Shown in pieces: positions 39,074 through 48,717 of a stretch of 64,000 nt of DNA. The stretch is from Bradyrhizobium guangdongense. Lineage in GTDB: Bacteria; Pseudomonadota; Alphaproteobacteria; Rhizobiales; Xanthobacteraceae. The notes beneath the pieces were generated by a model. That model was not told where the DNA came from and made no database searches. It was given only the letters and a program-made list of their open reading frames with translations. The translations under genes and the position numbers were made by a program. The stretch lies in NCBI RefSeq assembly GCF_004114975.1, contig NZ_CP030051.1:5766001-5830000 (forward strand). The letters are read 5' to 3'. Each line of letters begins with the position of its first letter. Positions within the stretch are counted from its first letter, which is position 1.

Positions 39074-39373
39074 TCACGCCATCACCACCGGCGTCTCCTC
39101 CGCGATGCGAAGCGGGCTCTTGGCGAACTCCGGAGTCTGCAGAATCTCGAAATCGACGGTGCCCATTTCGACCTTCTGGCCTTCGCGCCAGATGAAGTTG
39201 CGGCCGAAAATTTCCGGATGCAGCGTGCGGATGAAGATACCGAACCGCGCCAGCGGCAGGCCGGCATCGACCAGCTGCTCGCAGACGGCGGCGATCATGT
39301 CGGCCGAAGTCCCCGAGGTCTTCGCCCCCTCGATCAGCCAGTTCAAGACACGCTGGAGCCCGGATCTGTCCAT
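39074..39373 (-). pseudogene. Truncated adenylate cyclase N-terminal domain
   Basis: The 99-residue frame reads LNWLIEGAKTSGTSADMIAAVCEQLVDAGLPLARFGIFIRTLHPEIFGRNFIWREG, which matches the N-terminal module of rhizobial class III adenylate/guanylate cyclases of about 400-600 residues. It stops after PEFAKSPLR, before any catalytic cyclase domain; the neighbouring DNA belongs to the convergent transporter. So it is either a remnant or a stand-alone domain. It opens at ATG 39373, downstream of aroC on the same strand. Confidence 0.65.
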
Positions 39374-39457
39374 GGCCGCATTTGCGGACGAAGCTGTCGC
39401 AACGTCAAGCTGCGCGCTGGGCTAGTACCGCAATATGCCGCGTCGTCGGCAGTGCTC

Positions 39458-39481
39458 CACCTCTCCCGACGGGGAGAGGTG
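39458..39481. repeat. Hairpin CACCTCTCCC-GACG-GGGAGAGGTG
   Basis: Second copy of the palindrome at 26333-26355, with 4-nt loop, 16 bp downstream of the aroC stop. It may act as an mRNA 3' end structure. Confidence 0.75.
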
Positions 39482-39496
39482 AAGAGATTGCCGCGT

Positions 39497-40585
39497 CTAG
39501 CGCCCCACCTGCCCGCGGTCGCGCAGGAAGTGATCGGCCAGCACACAGGCCATCATGGCTTCGCCGACCGGGACGGCGCGGATGCCGACGCAGGGGTCGT
39601 GGCGGCCCTTGGTGAATATCTCGGTATTGGTGCCCTTGCGATCGACGGTCAGGCGCGGCTGAAGGATCGATGAGGTCGGCTTCACCGCGAAACGCACCAC
39701 GATCGGCTGTCCCGTGGAGATGCCGCCCAGAATGCCGCCGGCATGGTTGGACAGGAAGCGCGTGCCGTCATTGCCGGTGCGCATCTCGTCGGCATTTTCT
39801 TCACCCGTGAGCTCGGCTGCGCCAAAGCCGGCGCCGATCTCGACGCCCTTTACGGCGTTGATGGTCATCATCGCGCCGGCGAGATCGGAATCGAGCTTGG
39901 CGTAGATCGGGGCACCAAGACCTGCCGGCACGCCCTCGGCAACGATCTCGAGCACCGCACCGATCGACGAGCCGCTCTTGCGGATGCCGTCGAGATAGGT
40001 CTCGAAGAACGCGGCCTTGTCCTTGTCAGGACAGAAGAACGGATTTTTGGCAATCTCGTCCCAGTCCCACTTTTCGCGGTCGATCTTGTACGGCCCGATC
40101 TGCACCAGCGCGCCGCGCACCCTCACATCCGGCAGCACCTTGCGCGCGATCGCACCGGCGGCGACGCGCATCGCGGTCTCGCGCGCCGAGGAACGGCCAC
40201 CGCCGCGATAGTCGCGCAGGCCATACTTGGCTTCGTAGGTGAAGTCCGCATGACCGGGGCGAAACTTATCCTTAATCTCCGAATAGTCCTTCGAGCGCTG
40301 GTCGGTGTTCTCGATCAGAAGGCCGATCGGCGTGCCCGTCGTCACCTGCACGCCGGTCTCCGGGTGCGCCATCACGCCGGACAGGATCTTGACCTGGTCC
40401 GGCTCCTGACGCTGGGTGGTGAAGCGCGACTGGCCCGGCTTGCGGCGATCGAGGTCCCGCTGGATGTCAGCCTCGGTGAGCGGGATCATCGGCGGGCAGC
40501 CGTCGACCACGCAGCCGATCGCCACGCCATGGCTTTCGCCGAAGGTGGTGACGCGGAACATGTGGCCGAAGGTGTTGAAGGACAT
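39497..40585 (-). CDS. aroC: Chorismate synthase
   Basis: 362 residues from ATG 40585, the normal start ([19 protein letters not shown]). FMN/substrate motifs: [37 protein letters not shown] and [18 protein letters not shown]. It converts 5-enolpyruvylshikimate 3-phosphate to chorismate in the shikimate pathway and needs reduced FMN. A hairpin lies at its 3' end. Confidence 0.96.
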   Translation of the reverse strand: MSFNTFGHMFRVTTFGESHGVAIGCVVDGCPPMIPLTEADIQRDLDRRKPGQSRFTTQRQEPDQVKILSGVMAHPETGVQVTTGTPIGLLIENTDQRSKDYSEIKDKFRPGHADFTYEAKYGLRDYRGGGRSSARETAMRVAAGAIARKVLPDVRVRGALVQIGPYKIDREKWDWDEIAKNPFFCPDKDKAAFFETYLDGIRKSGSSIGAVLEIVAEGVPAGLGAPIYAKLDSDLAGAMMTINAVKGVEIGAGFGAAELTGEENADEMRTGNDGTRFLSNHAGGILGGISTGQPIVVRFAVKPTSSILQPRLTVDRKGTNTEIFTKGRHDPCVGIRAVPVGEAMMACVLADHFLRDRGQVGR

Positions 40586-40679
40586 ACCGGATCGCCGCCT
40601 ACGTTGGATGGCAACGTTTTTGTTGCAACTCAACGTGACGTAACGCGATCTGAGTGGGTGGTCAAATGCCTGCCAAGTC

Positions 40680-40710
40680 CGTCATGGCCGGGCTTGTCCC
40701 GGCCATGACG
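40680..40710. repeat. Palindrome CGTCATGGCCGGG-N5-CCCGGCCATGACG
   Basis: A perfect 13-bp stem with loop CTTGT, in the 146-bp gap between aroC and the histidine phosphatase gene. It is one of the commonest short dispersed palindromes of Bradyrhizobium genomes. Confidence 0.88.
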
Positions 40711-40731
40711 GCGGAGGGTGTAGCGCCGCCT

Positions 40732-41331
40732 TTAACTATACTTGTCCAGCCGGCCGTCGCGGAACACGTAGACGGCGCCCTGCTCGATATAGAGCTCGGC
40801 AGCGCTCACCGGCGTCTCAAGGCCGAGTGAAACCATCAGGGCCCGGCAGGTGCCGCCATGGGCGACCGCGACCGTGTCGCTCTTGAGCTCATCGTACCAG
40901 GCACGCACGCGAACCTGGACGTCGGCATAGGTCTCGCCGCCCGCGGGTCCCACGGTCCATTTGTCGGCGAGGCGCCTGGCATAGATCTCCGGATCTTTCG
41001 CCTGGCTCTCGGCCAACGTGAGCCCTTCCCAGGCGCCATAGCCGATCTCGCGCAGACGATCGTCCAGTGCGTAATCCGTCACGGGCAATTCGAGCTTGCC
41101 GCGCGCCAGTTCCATGGTCTGGCGCGCACGGCCGAGCGGGCTCGATACATAGGGCAGCGCCGCCTTGTCGCGGCCGTCGCGCTTGAGAAGCTCGGCCAGA
41201 ACGAGGCCGGCCTGCTCGGCCTGACCGCGGCCGCGTGCATTCAGCGGAATGTCCTTGGTGCCCTGAAGCCGTCCGAGTGCATTCCACTCGGTCTCGCCGT
41301 GGCGAAGATAATAGATCGTGGGCACGGACAT
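40732..41331 (-). CDS. Histidine phosphatase family protein (phosphoglycerate-mutase-like)
   Basis: 199 residues. The N-terminal YYLRHGETEWN has the catalytic Arg-His-Gly; SPLGRARQTMELA carries the second Arg; REIGYGAWEGLTLAE and VAVAHGGTCRALM the acid and second His. It is probably a phosphatase rather than a glycolytic mutase; substrate not known. It starts 12 bp behind the fabI stop, so it shares the fabI transcript. Confidence 0.9.
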   Translation of the reverse strand: MSVPTIYYLRHGETEWNALGRLQGTKDIPLNARGRGQAEQAGLVLAELLKRDGRDKAALPYVSSPLGRARQTMELARGKLELPVTDYALDDRLREIGYGAWEGLTLAESQAKDPEIYARRLADKWTVGPAGGETYADVQVRVRAWYDELKSDTVAVAHGGTCRALMVSLGLETPVSAAELYIEQGAVYVFRDGRLDKYS

Positions 41332-41343
41332 TGCGGGTGGTGA

Positions 41344-42162
41344 TCAGTCCCTGCCGAGCGAGACATCCGGCGCGTCGGGGCGCTTCATGCCGAGCACGTG
41401 GTAGCCGGCATCGACGTGATGCACTTCGCCGGTGACGCCGCGCGCCAGGTCGGACAGGAAATACAGTGCGCTGTCGCCGACTTCCTCGATCGTCACGTTG
41501 CGCCGCAGCGGCGCGTTGAGCTCGTTGTATTTGAGCAGGAGCCGTGAATCGGCGATGCCGGCGAAGGCCAGCGTCTTGATCGGCCCCGCCGAGATCGCGT
41601 TGACGCGGATCGCCTTCTCGCCGAGATCGGCGGCCAGATAGCGCACGCTCGCCTCCAGCGCCGCCTTGGCGACACCCATGACGTTGTAGTTCGGCATCCA
41701 CTTCTCGGAGCCGTAATAGCTCAGCGTCACGATCGAGCCGCCGTCGGTCATCAGCTTCTCGGCACGCTGCGCGATCGCAGTGAGCGAGTAGCAGGAGATC
41801 AGCATCGACTTGGAGAAATTGTCCGCGGTGGTGTCGACGTAGCGGCCCTCGAGCTCATCCTTGTCGGCGAACGCGATCGCGTGCACGACGAAATCGATCT
41901 TGCCCCACTTCTGCTTCAGCACATCGAACACCGCATCGATGGTCGCGGCATCGGTGACATCGCAATGGCCGAGCATGAGCGCGCCGAGCTCGGCAGCGAG
42001 GGGCTCGACCCGCTTCTTCAGCGCATCGCCCTGATACGTGAGTGCGATCTCGGCGCCGGCCGCCTGGCATGCCTTGGCGATGCCCCAGGCGATCGAGCGG
42101 TTGTTGGCAACGCCAAGGATCACCCCGCGCTTGCCTTGCATCAGACCTGAATTCTGCGCCAT
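41344..42162 (-). CDS. fabI: Enoyl-[acyl-carrier-protein] reductase (NADH)
   Basis: 272 residues. VILGVANNRSIAWGIAKACQAAGAEIALTYQ is the FabI-type Rossmann start; the catalytic Tyr-x6-Lys is in YNVMGVAKAALEAS; LAFAGIADSRLLL forms the flexible substrate loop. It reduces enoyl-ACP in fatty acid synthesis. It is divergent from the ECF sigma gene and heads fabI-phosphatase. Confidence 0.96.
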   Translation of the reverse strand: MAQNSGLMQGKRGVILGVANNRSIAWGIAKACQAAGAEIALTYQGDALKKRVEPLAAELGALMLGHCDVTDAATIDAVFDVLKQKWGKIDFVVHAIAFADKDELEGRYVDTTADNFSKSMLISCYSLTAIAQRAEKLMTDGGSIVTLSYYGSEKWMPNYNVMGVAKAALEASVRYLAADLGEKAIRVNAISAGPIKTLAFAGIADSRLLLKYNELNAPLRRNVTIEEVGDSALYFLSDLARGVTGEVHHVDAGYHVLGMKRPDAPDVSLGRD

Positions 42163-42334
42163 TTCTTCACGTCCCGTCGATCTGGATCTAAGGTCTGGAG
42201 GTACACCAGCCCTCCCCGGCGGTACAGTCCTAATACGCGGCGTTAACGCTGTTTCCGGGGCCGGAATAGCCGTTCCGTTCGGGTGTTATGATTGATGAGG
42301 CGCTTGCGCCGAACGGCAGGACATCAAACACGGC

Positions 42335-42823
42335 ATGAGTGCGTTTCGCCAGAGTGTAGAAGCCATGATCCCGGCGTTGCGCCGCTACGCCCGCGCGCTG
42401 ACGCGCGATGCGGATGCGGCCGACGATCTGGTGCAGGACACGCTGGTGCGCGCGTTGCGCTCGGAGCGATTGTTTCTCGGAGGCGACGTCAGGAGCTGGC
42501 TCTATACGATCCTGACCAACCTCAACAAGAACCGGCGGCGCTCGCTGGCAAGGCGGCCGCAATTCATGCAGCTGACCGAGAACAACCCCGATGCCAGCGG
42601 GACGGAGGCCGAGGGGCGCGACATCGAGAAGGCGCTCTCGACGCTGGTCGAGGAGCAACGCTCGGTGCTGCTGCTGGTGATGCTGGAGGGCATGAGCTAC
42701 CGCGAGGTCGCCGACATCCAGGGCGTGCCGATCGGCACCGTGATGTCCCGCCTGGCGCGCGCCCGCGCACACGTTAAGGCGTCGCTGGAGGGTGGGCGCC
42801 CGGCGCTCAGGCGGGTGAAATGA
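42335..42823 (+). CDS. ECF-type RNA polymerase sigma factor
   Basis: 162 residues: region 2 (LRRYARALTRDADAADDLVQDTLVRAL, WLYTILTNLNKNRRRS) and region 4 (LVEEQRSVLLLVMLEGMSYREVADIQGVPIGTVMSRLARARAHVK). There is no region 1.1/3. An upstream segment GGAAT-N17-GTT (about 42262-42286) resembles ECF promoters and may mark self-control. The following gene looks like its anti-sigma factor, so activity is probably released by a stress signal at the membrane. Confidence 0.92.
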   Translation: MSAFRQSVEAMIPALRRYARALTRDADAADDLVQDTLVRALRSERLFLGGDVRSWLYTILTNLNKNRRRSLARRPQFMQLTENNPDASGTEAEGRDIEKALSTLVEEQRSVLLLVMLEGMSYREVADIQGVPIGTVMSRLARARAHVKASLEGGRPALRRVK

Positions 42824-42929
42824 TGGCAGGATCGATGCATCGCGTGTGCCGCGTCCCCTGCATGGAGCGAGCAGCAGCGCTGTTGAACCGAGTGAGATAT
42901 TTTGGGCCGCAGAGCCAGAGACGACCGAT

Positions 42930-43703
42930 ATGAACGACCGCAATATTCCAATCACCGAAGACGAGTTGCACGCCTTTGTCGATGGCGAGCTGCCGCCCGA
43001 GCGCCGCCCCGATGTCGAGGCCTGGCTTGCCGCGCACCCCGAGGATGCCGAGCGGGTACAGTCCTGGCGCACCATGGCCGAGATGCTGCATGCCCGCTAC
43101 GACAGCGTCGCGCAGGAGCCGGTGCCTGACAGGCTCGAGCTCGAACGGCTGGAGCGTCGCCCGCGGCAATGGCTCTACGAGGCGGTTGCGGCCACGCTGG
43201 TCGCCTTCGTCGCCGGCGGCACGGCCGGTTGGGTCGCGCATGGCGCCGCCAACGCGCCCTCGACCTTCCAGAGCTTTACGGAGGACGCACTCGACGCCCA
43301 CCGCCTCTATGTCGTCGAGGTCCGCCACCCCGTCGAGGTTCCGGGCAACGAGCGCGATCATCTCCAGGCCTGGCTGACCCGGCGCTGCGGCTGGACGGTG
43401 TTCGCGCCGAACCTGGAGGCGAGCGGGCTGAAGCTGGTCGGCGGCCGGCTGCTGCCGGGGCCGAGCGGACCCGCTTCATTCCTGATGTATGAGGGCGCCT
43501 CGGGCGAGCGTTACACGATCTATACCGCCAAGACCGAGACCGGCGAGACGCAGATGCGCTACGCCAGGACGGACAAGGACGGGGCGCTGTTCTGGGCCGA
43601 GCGCGGCGTCGGCTATGTCGTCAGCGGCGGCGGCGCCGACCGCGATCGCCTGACCAGGGTGGCGCAGGCGGTCTACGACCAAGCCGAGAAACACGGCGGC
43701 TAA
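42930..43703 (+). CDS. Membrane-anchored anti-sigma factor
   Basis: 257 residues. The N-terminal DELHAFVDGELPPERRPDVEAWLAAHPEDAERVQSW is the anti-sigma domain usual in this type; one membrane helix lies at about 78-100 (AVAATLVAFVAGGTAGWVAHG); the rest is periplasmic. It pairs with the ECF sigma encoded 106 bp upstream. ATG 42930 is chosen for the family start; the frame is open upstream but lacks a ribosome site. Confidence 0.88.
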   Translation: MNDRNIPITEDELHAFVDGELPPERRPDVEAWLAAHPEDAERVQSWRTMAEMLHARYDSVAQEPVPDRLELERLERRPRQWLYEAVAATLVAFVAGGTAGWVAHGAANAPSTFQSFTEDALDAHRLYVVEVRHPVEVPGNERDHLQAWLTRRCGWTVFAPNLEASGLKLVGGRLLPGPSGPASFLMYEGASGERYTIYTAKTETGETQMRYARTDKDGALFWAERGVGYVVSGGGADRDRLTRVAQAVYDQAEKHGG

Positions 43704-44022
43704 GCAACCGCGCAAGCCGCGGTGCCTCGATTCCGTCATCGAAAATTTGGATTCAGGACATCGGCGCGTCTCATTATCGCACCGGGTGTTCACGCGATTA
43801 TGAGTAGCGTTCGATCCGCCGATCGACGCGGGCGGCCTCGATTGGGGTTTTTGGTACCGCGCTGGTCCCCCTCTCGAGGCCGCACCTTTTTATCGGCTTT
43901 CCCGCCGGACAGTCGATACGTCAGGCGCATGAAGCGCTACCACGCCTCAGGCATATGATGGGCATCATCCGTTGGGAGATGCGCTAGGCCTTTAGGAGAA
44001 CCCCTTCAATTCCGATCTCGCC
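43704..44022. other. Convergent intergenic region, no gene seen
   Basis: 319 bp between the convergent anti-sigma and DnaJ-type genes. It has no tRNA, no perfect long palindrome and no ORF with a ribosome site. A TTTTTGG run near 43850 and a CTCGAGG palindrome near 43875 are the only features. Confidence 0.45.
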
Positions 44023-44985
44023 CTAACCGAGCCCGCTACGTGGATTGTAGGGGTGCTGGTCCCGCCACTTCTCCATCAATGCTTCAAGCTCGGCGTCGTT
44101 CCCGTCCGGTAGCATAATCCTGATGGTGACGAAGAGATCCCCGGTTCCGCCCGATTTCGGCAGGCCCTTGCCTTTGAGGCGGAAGGTGCGGCCACTTGAG
44201 GTGTTTTTCGGGACCGAAAGTTCCACGGCATTGCCGAGCGTGGGCACGCGAACCTTGCCGCCTAGAACCGCTTCATAAAGCGTGACCGGCAGGTCGATCC
44301 TGAGGTCGGCGCCCTCGATCTTGAAGAACGGATGCGGCGCGATGTTGATGGTGATCAGGAGATCGCCGGGCGGGTGACCTTGGGCCGTCTCGCCCTGCCC
44401 CCGCAGCCGGATCTGCTGACCTTCGACGACGCCGGCCGGAATCTTGACGTTGAGCTCCTTACCATTCGGCAGCCGGACGCGCTTCTCGCCACCTTTGACG
44501 GACTCTTCCAGCGAGACGGACATGGCGACGTTGACGTCGAGATCCAGCCCGATCCCGCCGGTGTCGAATTCGAACTGGGCACCGCCGCCCGCACCGGGCC
44601 GCGCGCCGCGCATGCCGCCACCGAACATGCTGTTGAGGATGTCCTCGAACGCACCTCCACCCGGTCCGCCCGCGCCGCCGCTCCGGAACGTATAGCTCTC
44701 GAAACCGCCGGGGCCGGCGCGGCCGCGCGGGCCGCCACCGCCAGGGAAGCCCTGGAAGCGCGGCTTGCCTTCGGCGTCGATCTCGCCGCGGTCGAACTGC
44801 TTGCGCTTGTCCTCGTCGCCGATGATCTCGTTGGCCGAATTGATCTCGGAGAAGCGCTCGGCGGCCTTGGGATCACCCTTGTTGCTGTCGGGGTGATGTT
44901 TCTTGGCCAGCTTGCGATAGGCGCTCTTGATCGCGGCAGCGGTAGCGCTCCGCGGCACCCCCAAGACCTCATAGGGGTCGCGCAT
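44023..44985 (-). CDS. DnaJ C-terminal domain co-chaperone (CbpA-like)
   Basis: 320 residues: J domain 1-65 with the catalytic HPD in KKHHPDSN, a Gly/Phe/Arg-rich linker (75-140), then the two beta-barrel client domains (VSLEESVKGGEKRVRLPNGKEL ... HPFFKIEGADLRIDLPVTLYEAVLGG). The zinc-finger CxxCxGxG repeats of DnaJ are absent, placing it with CbpA. It stimulates DnaK ATPase and binds unfolded proteins. Confidence 0.92.
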   Translation of the reverse strand: MRDPYEVLGVPRSATAAAIKSAYRKLAKKHHPDSNKGDPKAAERFSEINSANEIIGDEDKRKQFDRGEIDAEGKPRFQGFPGGGGPRGRAGPGGFESYTFRSGGAGGPGGGAFEDILNSMFGGGMRGARPGAGGGAQFEFDTGGIGLDLDVNVAMSVSLEESVKGGEKRVRLPNGKELNVKIPAGVVEGQQIRLRGQGETAQGHPPGDLLITINIAPHPFFKIEGADLRIDLPVTLYEAVLGGKVRVPTLGNAVELSVPKNTSSGRTFRLKGKGLPKSGGTGDLFVTIRIMLPDGNDAELEALMEKWRDQHPYNPRSGLG

Positions 44986-45094
44986 CCGTCACGTCTCCTC
45001 TTGAGAAATCGAAATGTTCAAAGGGCTCCCCGCCCCACCTGAGCCTCATGTGGGGGCGAGTGGCATTTTTGCAACTAGTCAGACCCGCCGAATC

Positions 45095-45523
45095 CTAGCG
45101 ACGCCACGGCTTTAGCGTATGAATCTCCCAACGGCCACGGCTGCTTTGGCAGCCGGCGCCCTGAAGCCAGCTTTCGGTGGTACCGTTGACGTAGCTGGCC
45201 AGGAAGTCGCGGCACTTGCGGCCATCCTCGGCGGCGTAGGATTGCGCGATCGGCGTCACCGAGCCGCGCGCGCCGGTTTCCGGATTCTCCCAGTGCTGGC
45301 TGGCGTCCTTGTCGCCCATGCTCAGCACGTCGGAGGCGGCGTTGCGGGCGAAGGCGAGATCGGTCTCGGTCGGCGAGGCATCCTTCGCCGGCCGCGCGAT
45401 CGAGCCGGTGAGGTCATTGTCGTCGGCCTTGGCGTACGCGCCGGCGTCAGTGCGGGACACGCTGCAACCGCCGGCGCCTAGCCCGATCAGAATCATCGTC
45501 ACCACGAGGCCCGACATCCGCAT
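45095..45523 (-). CDS. Putative lipoprotein (surface-antigen-like, 142 aa)
   Basis: From ATG 45523 (or 45517) the N-terminus is a lipoprotein signal, [18 protein letters not shown], with Cys as the first mature residue. Later [27 protein letters not shown] resembles the RT0821/Lpp0805 surface-protein family seen in alphaproteobacteria. It should be anchored in the outer membrane. The frame is open further upstream to 45658 but that would place the signal inside. It is divergent from pdxH, 92 bp away. Confidence 0.78.
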   Translation of the reverse strand: MRMSGLVVTMILIGLGAGGCSVSRTDAGAYAKADDNDLTGSIARPAKDASPTETDLAFARNAASDVLSMGDKDASQHWENPETGARGSVTPIAQSYAAEDGRKCRDFLASYVNGTTESWLQGAGCQSSRGRWEIHTLKPWRR

Positions 45524-45615
45524 CGCCGATAGGCCAACGCGTTCCCATGCCCTATATAGGGCGAGAGCAGACAACAGCGCGCTTTGGGCCGCGGGACGCA
45601 ATTCGGACTCCAGAC

Positions 45616-46257
45616 ATGACCGATACGACCTCGATGAAACACCAGACACCCTTAACATCCGGTGATTTTACCGCCGCCGACGAGCCGTTCGCGCTGTTCG
45701 AGGCCTGGTTGAACGAGGCGATCAAGAGCGAGCCGAACGATCCGAACGCCATGGCGCTCGCAACCGTCGATCCGGACGGCTTGCCCGACGTGCGCATGGT
45801 GCTGATGAAAGGCTTCGATACCGAGGGGTTTGTGTTTTACAGCCATATCGCCAGCCAGAAAGGCCGCGAACTCGCCGCAAATCCTAAGGCCGCGTTACTT
45901 TTTCACTGGAAGTCGTTGCGCCGTCAGGTCCGTATCCGTGGCCACGTGACACCCGTGACCGACGCTGAAGCCGATGCGTATTTCGCGACGCGACCGAAGC
46001 AGGCACAGATCGGCGCCTGGGCGAGCAAGCAGTCGCAGCCGCTCGAGAGCCGCTTTGCCTTCGAGCAGGCGATCGCCAAGGTCGCGGCCAGGCACGTCAT
46101 CGGCGAGGTGCCGCGGCCGCCCGGCTGGAGCGGCTGGCGCATCACGCCTGCGCGAATCGAGTTCTGGCACGACCGCCCCTTCCGCCTGCACGATCGCATC
46201 GAATTTCGTCGTGACGCGGCGGGCCAGCCATGGTCCAAGACGCGGATGTATCCTTGA
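45616..46257 (+). CDS. pdxH: Pyridoxamine 5'-phosphate oxidase
   Basis: 213 residues from ATG 45616. FMN/PLP-binding segments: [57 protein letters not shown], and the C-terminal [26 protein letters not shown]. It oxidises pyridoxine or pyridoxamine phosphate to pyridoxal phosphate using FMN and O2. The SDR gene follows 32 bp later. Confidence 0.95.
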   Translation: MTDTTSMKHQTPLTSGDFTAADEPFALFEAWLNEAIKSEPNDPNAMALATVDPDGLPDVRMVLMKGFDTEGFVFYSHIASQKGRELAANPKAALLFHWKSLRRQVRIRGHVTPVTDAEADAYFATRPKQAQIGAWASKQSQPLESRFAFEQAIAKVAARHVIGEVPRPPGWSGWRITPARIEFWHDRPFRLHDRIEFRRDAAGQPWSKTRMYP

Positions 46258-46289
46258 GCCTTGTCTCGATCGTTAGGCCGACCTGAAAG

Positions 46290-47048
46290 ATGTCCATGCC
46301 GCATTCCTCCAATGCGCCGCGCCGCACGCTGCTCCTCACCGGAGCGAGCCGCGGCATCGGCCACGCCACCGTGATCCGCTTCTCGTCGGCGGGCTGGCGC
46401 GTCATCACCTGCTCGCGGCATCCCTTTCCCGAGGATTGCCCGTGGGACGCAGGCCCGGAGGATCACATCCAGGTCGATCTCGGCAATCCCGAGGACACCG
46501 CGCGCGCGATCACCGAGATCCGCAATCGGCTCGAAGGCGGCACGCTGCATGCGCTGGTCAACAATGCCGCGATCTCTCCGAAGGGACCGGGCGGCGCCCG
46601 GCTCGGCTCGGTCGACACGGATCTCGACACCTGGACGCACGTCTTCCACGTCAACTTCTTCGCGCCGATCATGATGGCGCGCGGCCTGATCGAGGAATTG
46701 AAGGCCGCCAAGGGCTCGGTCGTGAACGTCACCTCAATCGCGGGCTCGCGCGTGCATCCCTTTGCCGGTGCGGCCTACGCCACATCGAAAGCGGCGCTCG
46801 CCGCACTGACGCGCGAGATGGCCTCCGATTTCGGCCGCGTCGGCGTCCGCGTCAACGCGATCGCACCGGGCGAGATCGACACCTCGATCCTGTCGCCGGG
46901 CACCGAGAAGATCGTCGAGCAGCAGATTCCGATGCATCGGCTCGGCACGCCCGACGAAGTCGCCAAGATCATCTACGTGCTGTGCACGGATACGTCGTCC
47001 TACGTCAACGGCGCCGAGATCCACATCAACGGCGGCCAGCACGTCTGA
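46290..47048 (+). CDS. Short-chain dehydrogenase/reductase
   Basis: 252 residues with LLTGASRGIGHATVIRF (NAD(P) binding), NNAAISP, VNVTSIAGSR (catalytic Ser) and YATSKAALAAL (Tyr-x3-Lys). The C-terminal IYVLCTDTSSYVNGAEIHINGGQ is the usual SDR end. The substrate cannot be read from the sequence. It lies directly behind pdxH and probably shares its transcript. Confidence 0.9.
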   Translation: MSMPHSSNAPRRTLLLTGASRGIGHATVIRFSSAGWRVITCSRHPFPEDCPWDAGPEDHIQVDLGNPEDTARAITEIRNRLEGGTLHALVNNAAISPKGPGGARLGSVDTDLDTWTHVFHVNFFAPIMMARGLIEELKAAKGSVVNVTSIAGSRVHPFAGAAYATSKAALAALTREMASDFGRVGVRVNAIAPGEIDTSILSPGTEKIVEQQIPMHRLGTPDEVAKIIYVLCTDTSSYVNGAEIHINGGQHV

Positions 47049-47292
47049 TCCGATGTTCGCGTCGCCCGGACGCTGCCTCCGGGCTACGAGGGCGGCGTGT
47101 GAGGCAGCAGTATGGGTTCTCCAAATCCGTGCCGAGGTGTTTTGCCTGTCAGGCACTCTCAACCGGATACAGCCGGCGGGTCCGCGCGAACCGTCGCCCA
47201 AGCAGCGACTGTGTTTGAAAGAATACCGGGGAAGCAAGGCGATCCAGACAACGCCGCCGCAAGACTGGATCGCCCGCCCTTCCTTCCGCGCC

Positions 47293-47526
47293 TCAATCCA
47301 GGCGAATCCGACGCGATCGGTCGCGCAGTCTCGACGTCGCAGCATTTGGAGCGGCAGCGTCGAATGCAGTCGAACAGTCGTCGTCGTTCTCGCCGTCGAG
47401 CAGCGGAGCACCACAGTGCCGGCACATGCGCGCCGACAACGACGGCGCCTTGCCGCTCGTCGCGATCTGACGATAGCTGGTCAGATCGATGACGTTGCGG
47501 GGCGTCGTTATGTGTTTCTCAACCAT
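47293..47526 (-). CDS. Small CxxC protein of unknown function (77 aa)
   Basis: ATG 47526 follows GAGGA at 7 nt, a good ribosome site. The sequence MVEKHITTPRNVIDLTSYRQIATSGK then ARMCRHCGAPLLDGENDDDC contains one Cys-x2-Cys pair with a third Cys 14 residues on, which may bind zinc. The remainder is Arg-rich. No family recognised, but it reads like a real rhizobial small protein. It lies in the wide gap between the SDR and CorA genes; the flanking 200-240 bp on each side show nothing else. Confidence 0.6.
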   Translation of the reverse strand: MVEKHITTPRNVIDLTSYRQIATSGKAPSLSARMCRHCGAPLLDGENDDDCSTAFDAAAPNAATSRLRDRSRRIRLD

Positions 47527-47733
47527 GGTTGTTCCTCGCGGCTAACGCACAACTTATCGCAGACAAGTTTCGCGCAAACGTTCAGCGCACCGCTCAAATT
47601 TTACCGGAGGAATTGGGGCACGGCACACGCATCACAGCGCAGCCGCAATGGCGATCTATTCTGCGACACCATCAGCCCTGTCTTTGCGACCGGCGTAAGG
47701 TCTCGGTCACTATCTCGAAGGCGCGGGGCCGGC

Positions 47734-48717
47734 TCACAGCCACTTCTTCCACTTGAAGATCCAATACGGGACCACGGCGGCGATCACCATCAGCACTAGC
47801 GCAAACGGATAGCCGTGCGTCCATTCGAGTTCCGGCATCACCTTGAAATTCATGCCGTAGATCGAGGCGATCAGCGTCGGCGGCATCAGGACAACGGCCA
47901 TGACCGAAAACAGCTTGATGATGTTGTTCTGCTCGAGATTGACGACGCCGAGCATGGCGTCGAGGACGAAGGTGATCTTGCTGGACAGATAAGAGGCGTG
48001 GTCCGTCAGCGAGGCAACGTCACGCTGCATGGTCTTGAGCTGCTCGCGCATGTCCTTGGACCATTTCACGCCCTCGACCACCGCCGAGAGGAACGTGACG
48101 ACGCGGCCGATCGACACCAGGCTTTCGCGGACCTTGGAGGTCAAATCGCCCTTCCGGCCGATCGAGATCAGGATCTGCGAATATTGCTTGGCGTGGCCAT
48201 GGCGCTCGCTCTCGGGCTCGAAGATGTCGTGGCTGACCTGGTCGATCTCCATGCCGCAGCGTTCCAGAATGTCGGCGCAGCGGTCGATCACGGCGTCCAA
48301 AAGCTCCATCAGCACCATCTCGCCGGTGATCGCGGGGGTGCAGGAACGGGCCAGCTTGGCCTCGACCAGGGCGAACGGCTTGGGCTGATCGTAGCGCACC
48401 GTCACCAGGCGGTGGTCGCCGAGGATGAAGGTCACCGCCGTGGTCCGGGGCATGTCGGTATCGGAGTGGCACATCAGGGTCGCGGTCATGTAGCGCGCGC
48501 CGTTCTCGATATAGAGACGGCTGGAGATTTCGATCTCCTGCATGTCCTCCCGAGTCGGGATCGCGATTCCCAGCAGCCGTTCCACGGCCTTGTCCTCGGC
48601 CGCGGTCGGATTGACCAGGTCAACCCACACTGCGTGCTCCGGCACCGCCGCGAGATCGTCGACAACGGCCTTCTTCAGCGAGGAGTCGGAAGGCACGAAC
48701 ACAGAAAACATGAACAA
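47734..48717 (-). CDS. corA: CorA family divalent metal ion transporter
   Basis: 327 residues: large N-terminal cytosolic domain, long helix region and two C-terminal membrane helices with the channel signature YGMNF at about 288-292, ending in the Lys-rich WIFKWKKWL. It is probably a pentameric Mg2+ (or Co2+/Ni2+) channel of the inner membrane. ATG 48711 is an alternative start. Monocistronic. Confidence 0.92.
   Translation of the reverse strand: MFMFSVFVPSDSSLKKAVVDDLAAVPEHAVWVDLVNPTAAEDKAVERLLGIAIPTREDMQEIEISSRLYIENGARYMTATLMCHSDTDMPRTTAVTFILGDHRLVTVRYDQPKPFALVEAKLARSCTPAITGEMVLMELLDAVIDRCADILERCGMEIDQVSHDIFEPESERHGHAKQYSQILISIGRKGDLTSKVRESLVSIGRVVTFLSAVVEGVKWSKDMREQLKTMQRDVASLTDHASYLSSKITFVLDAMLGVVNLEQNNIIKLFSVMAVVLMPPTLIASIYGMNFKVMPELEWTHGYPFALVLMVIAAVVPYWIFKWKKWL

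Noticed and set aside
40605..40650. TTGTTGCAACTCAA as a FixK box near aroC
   Set aside because: Fourth base is T, outside the consensus, and it is not at the usual distance from a start.
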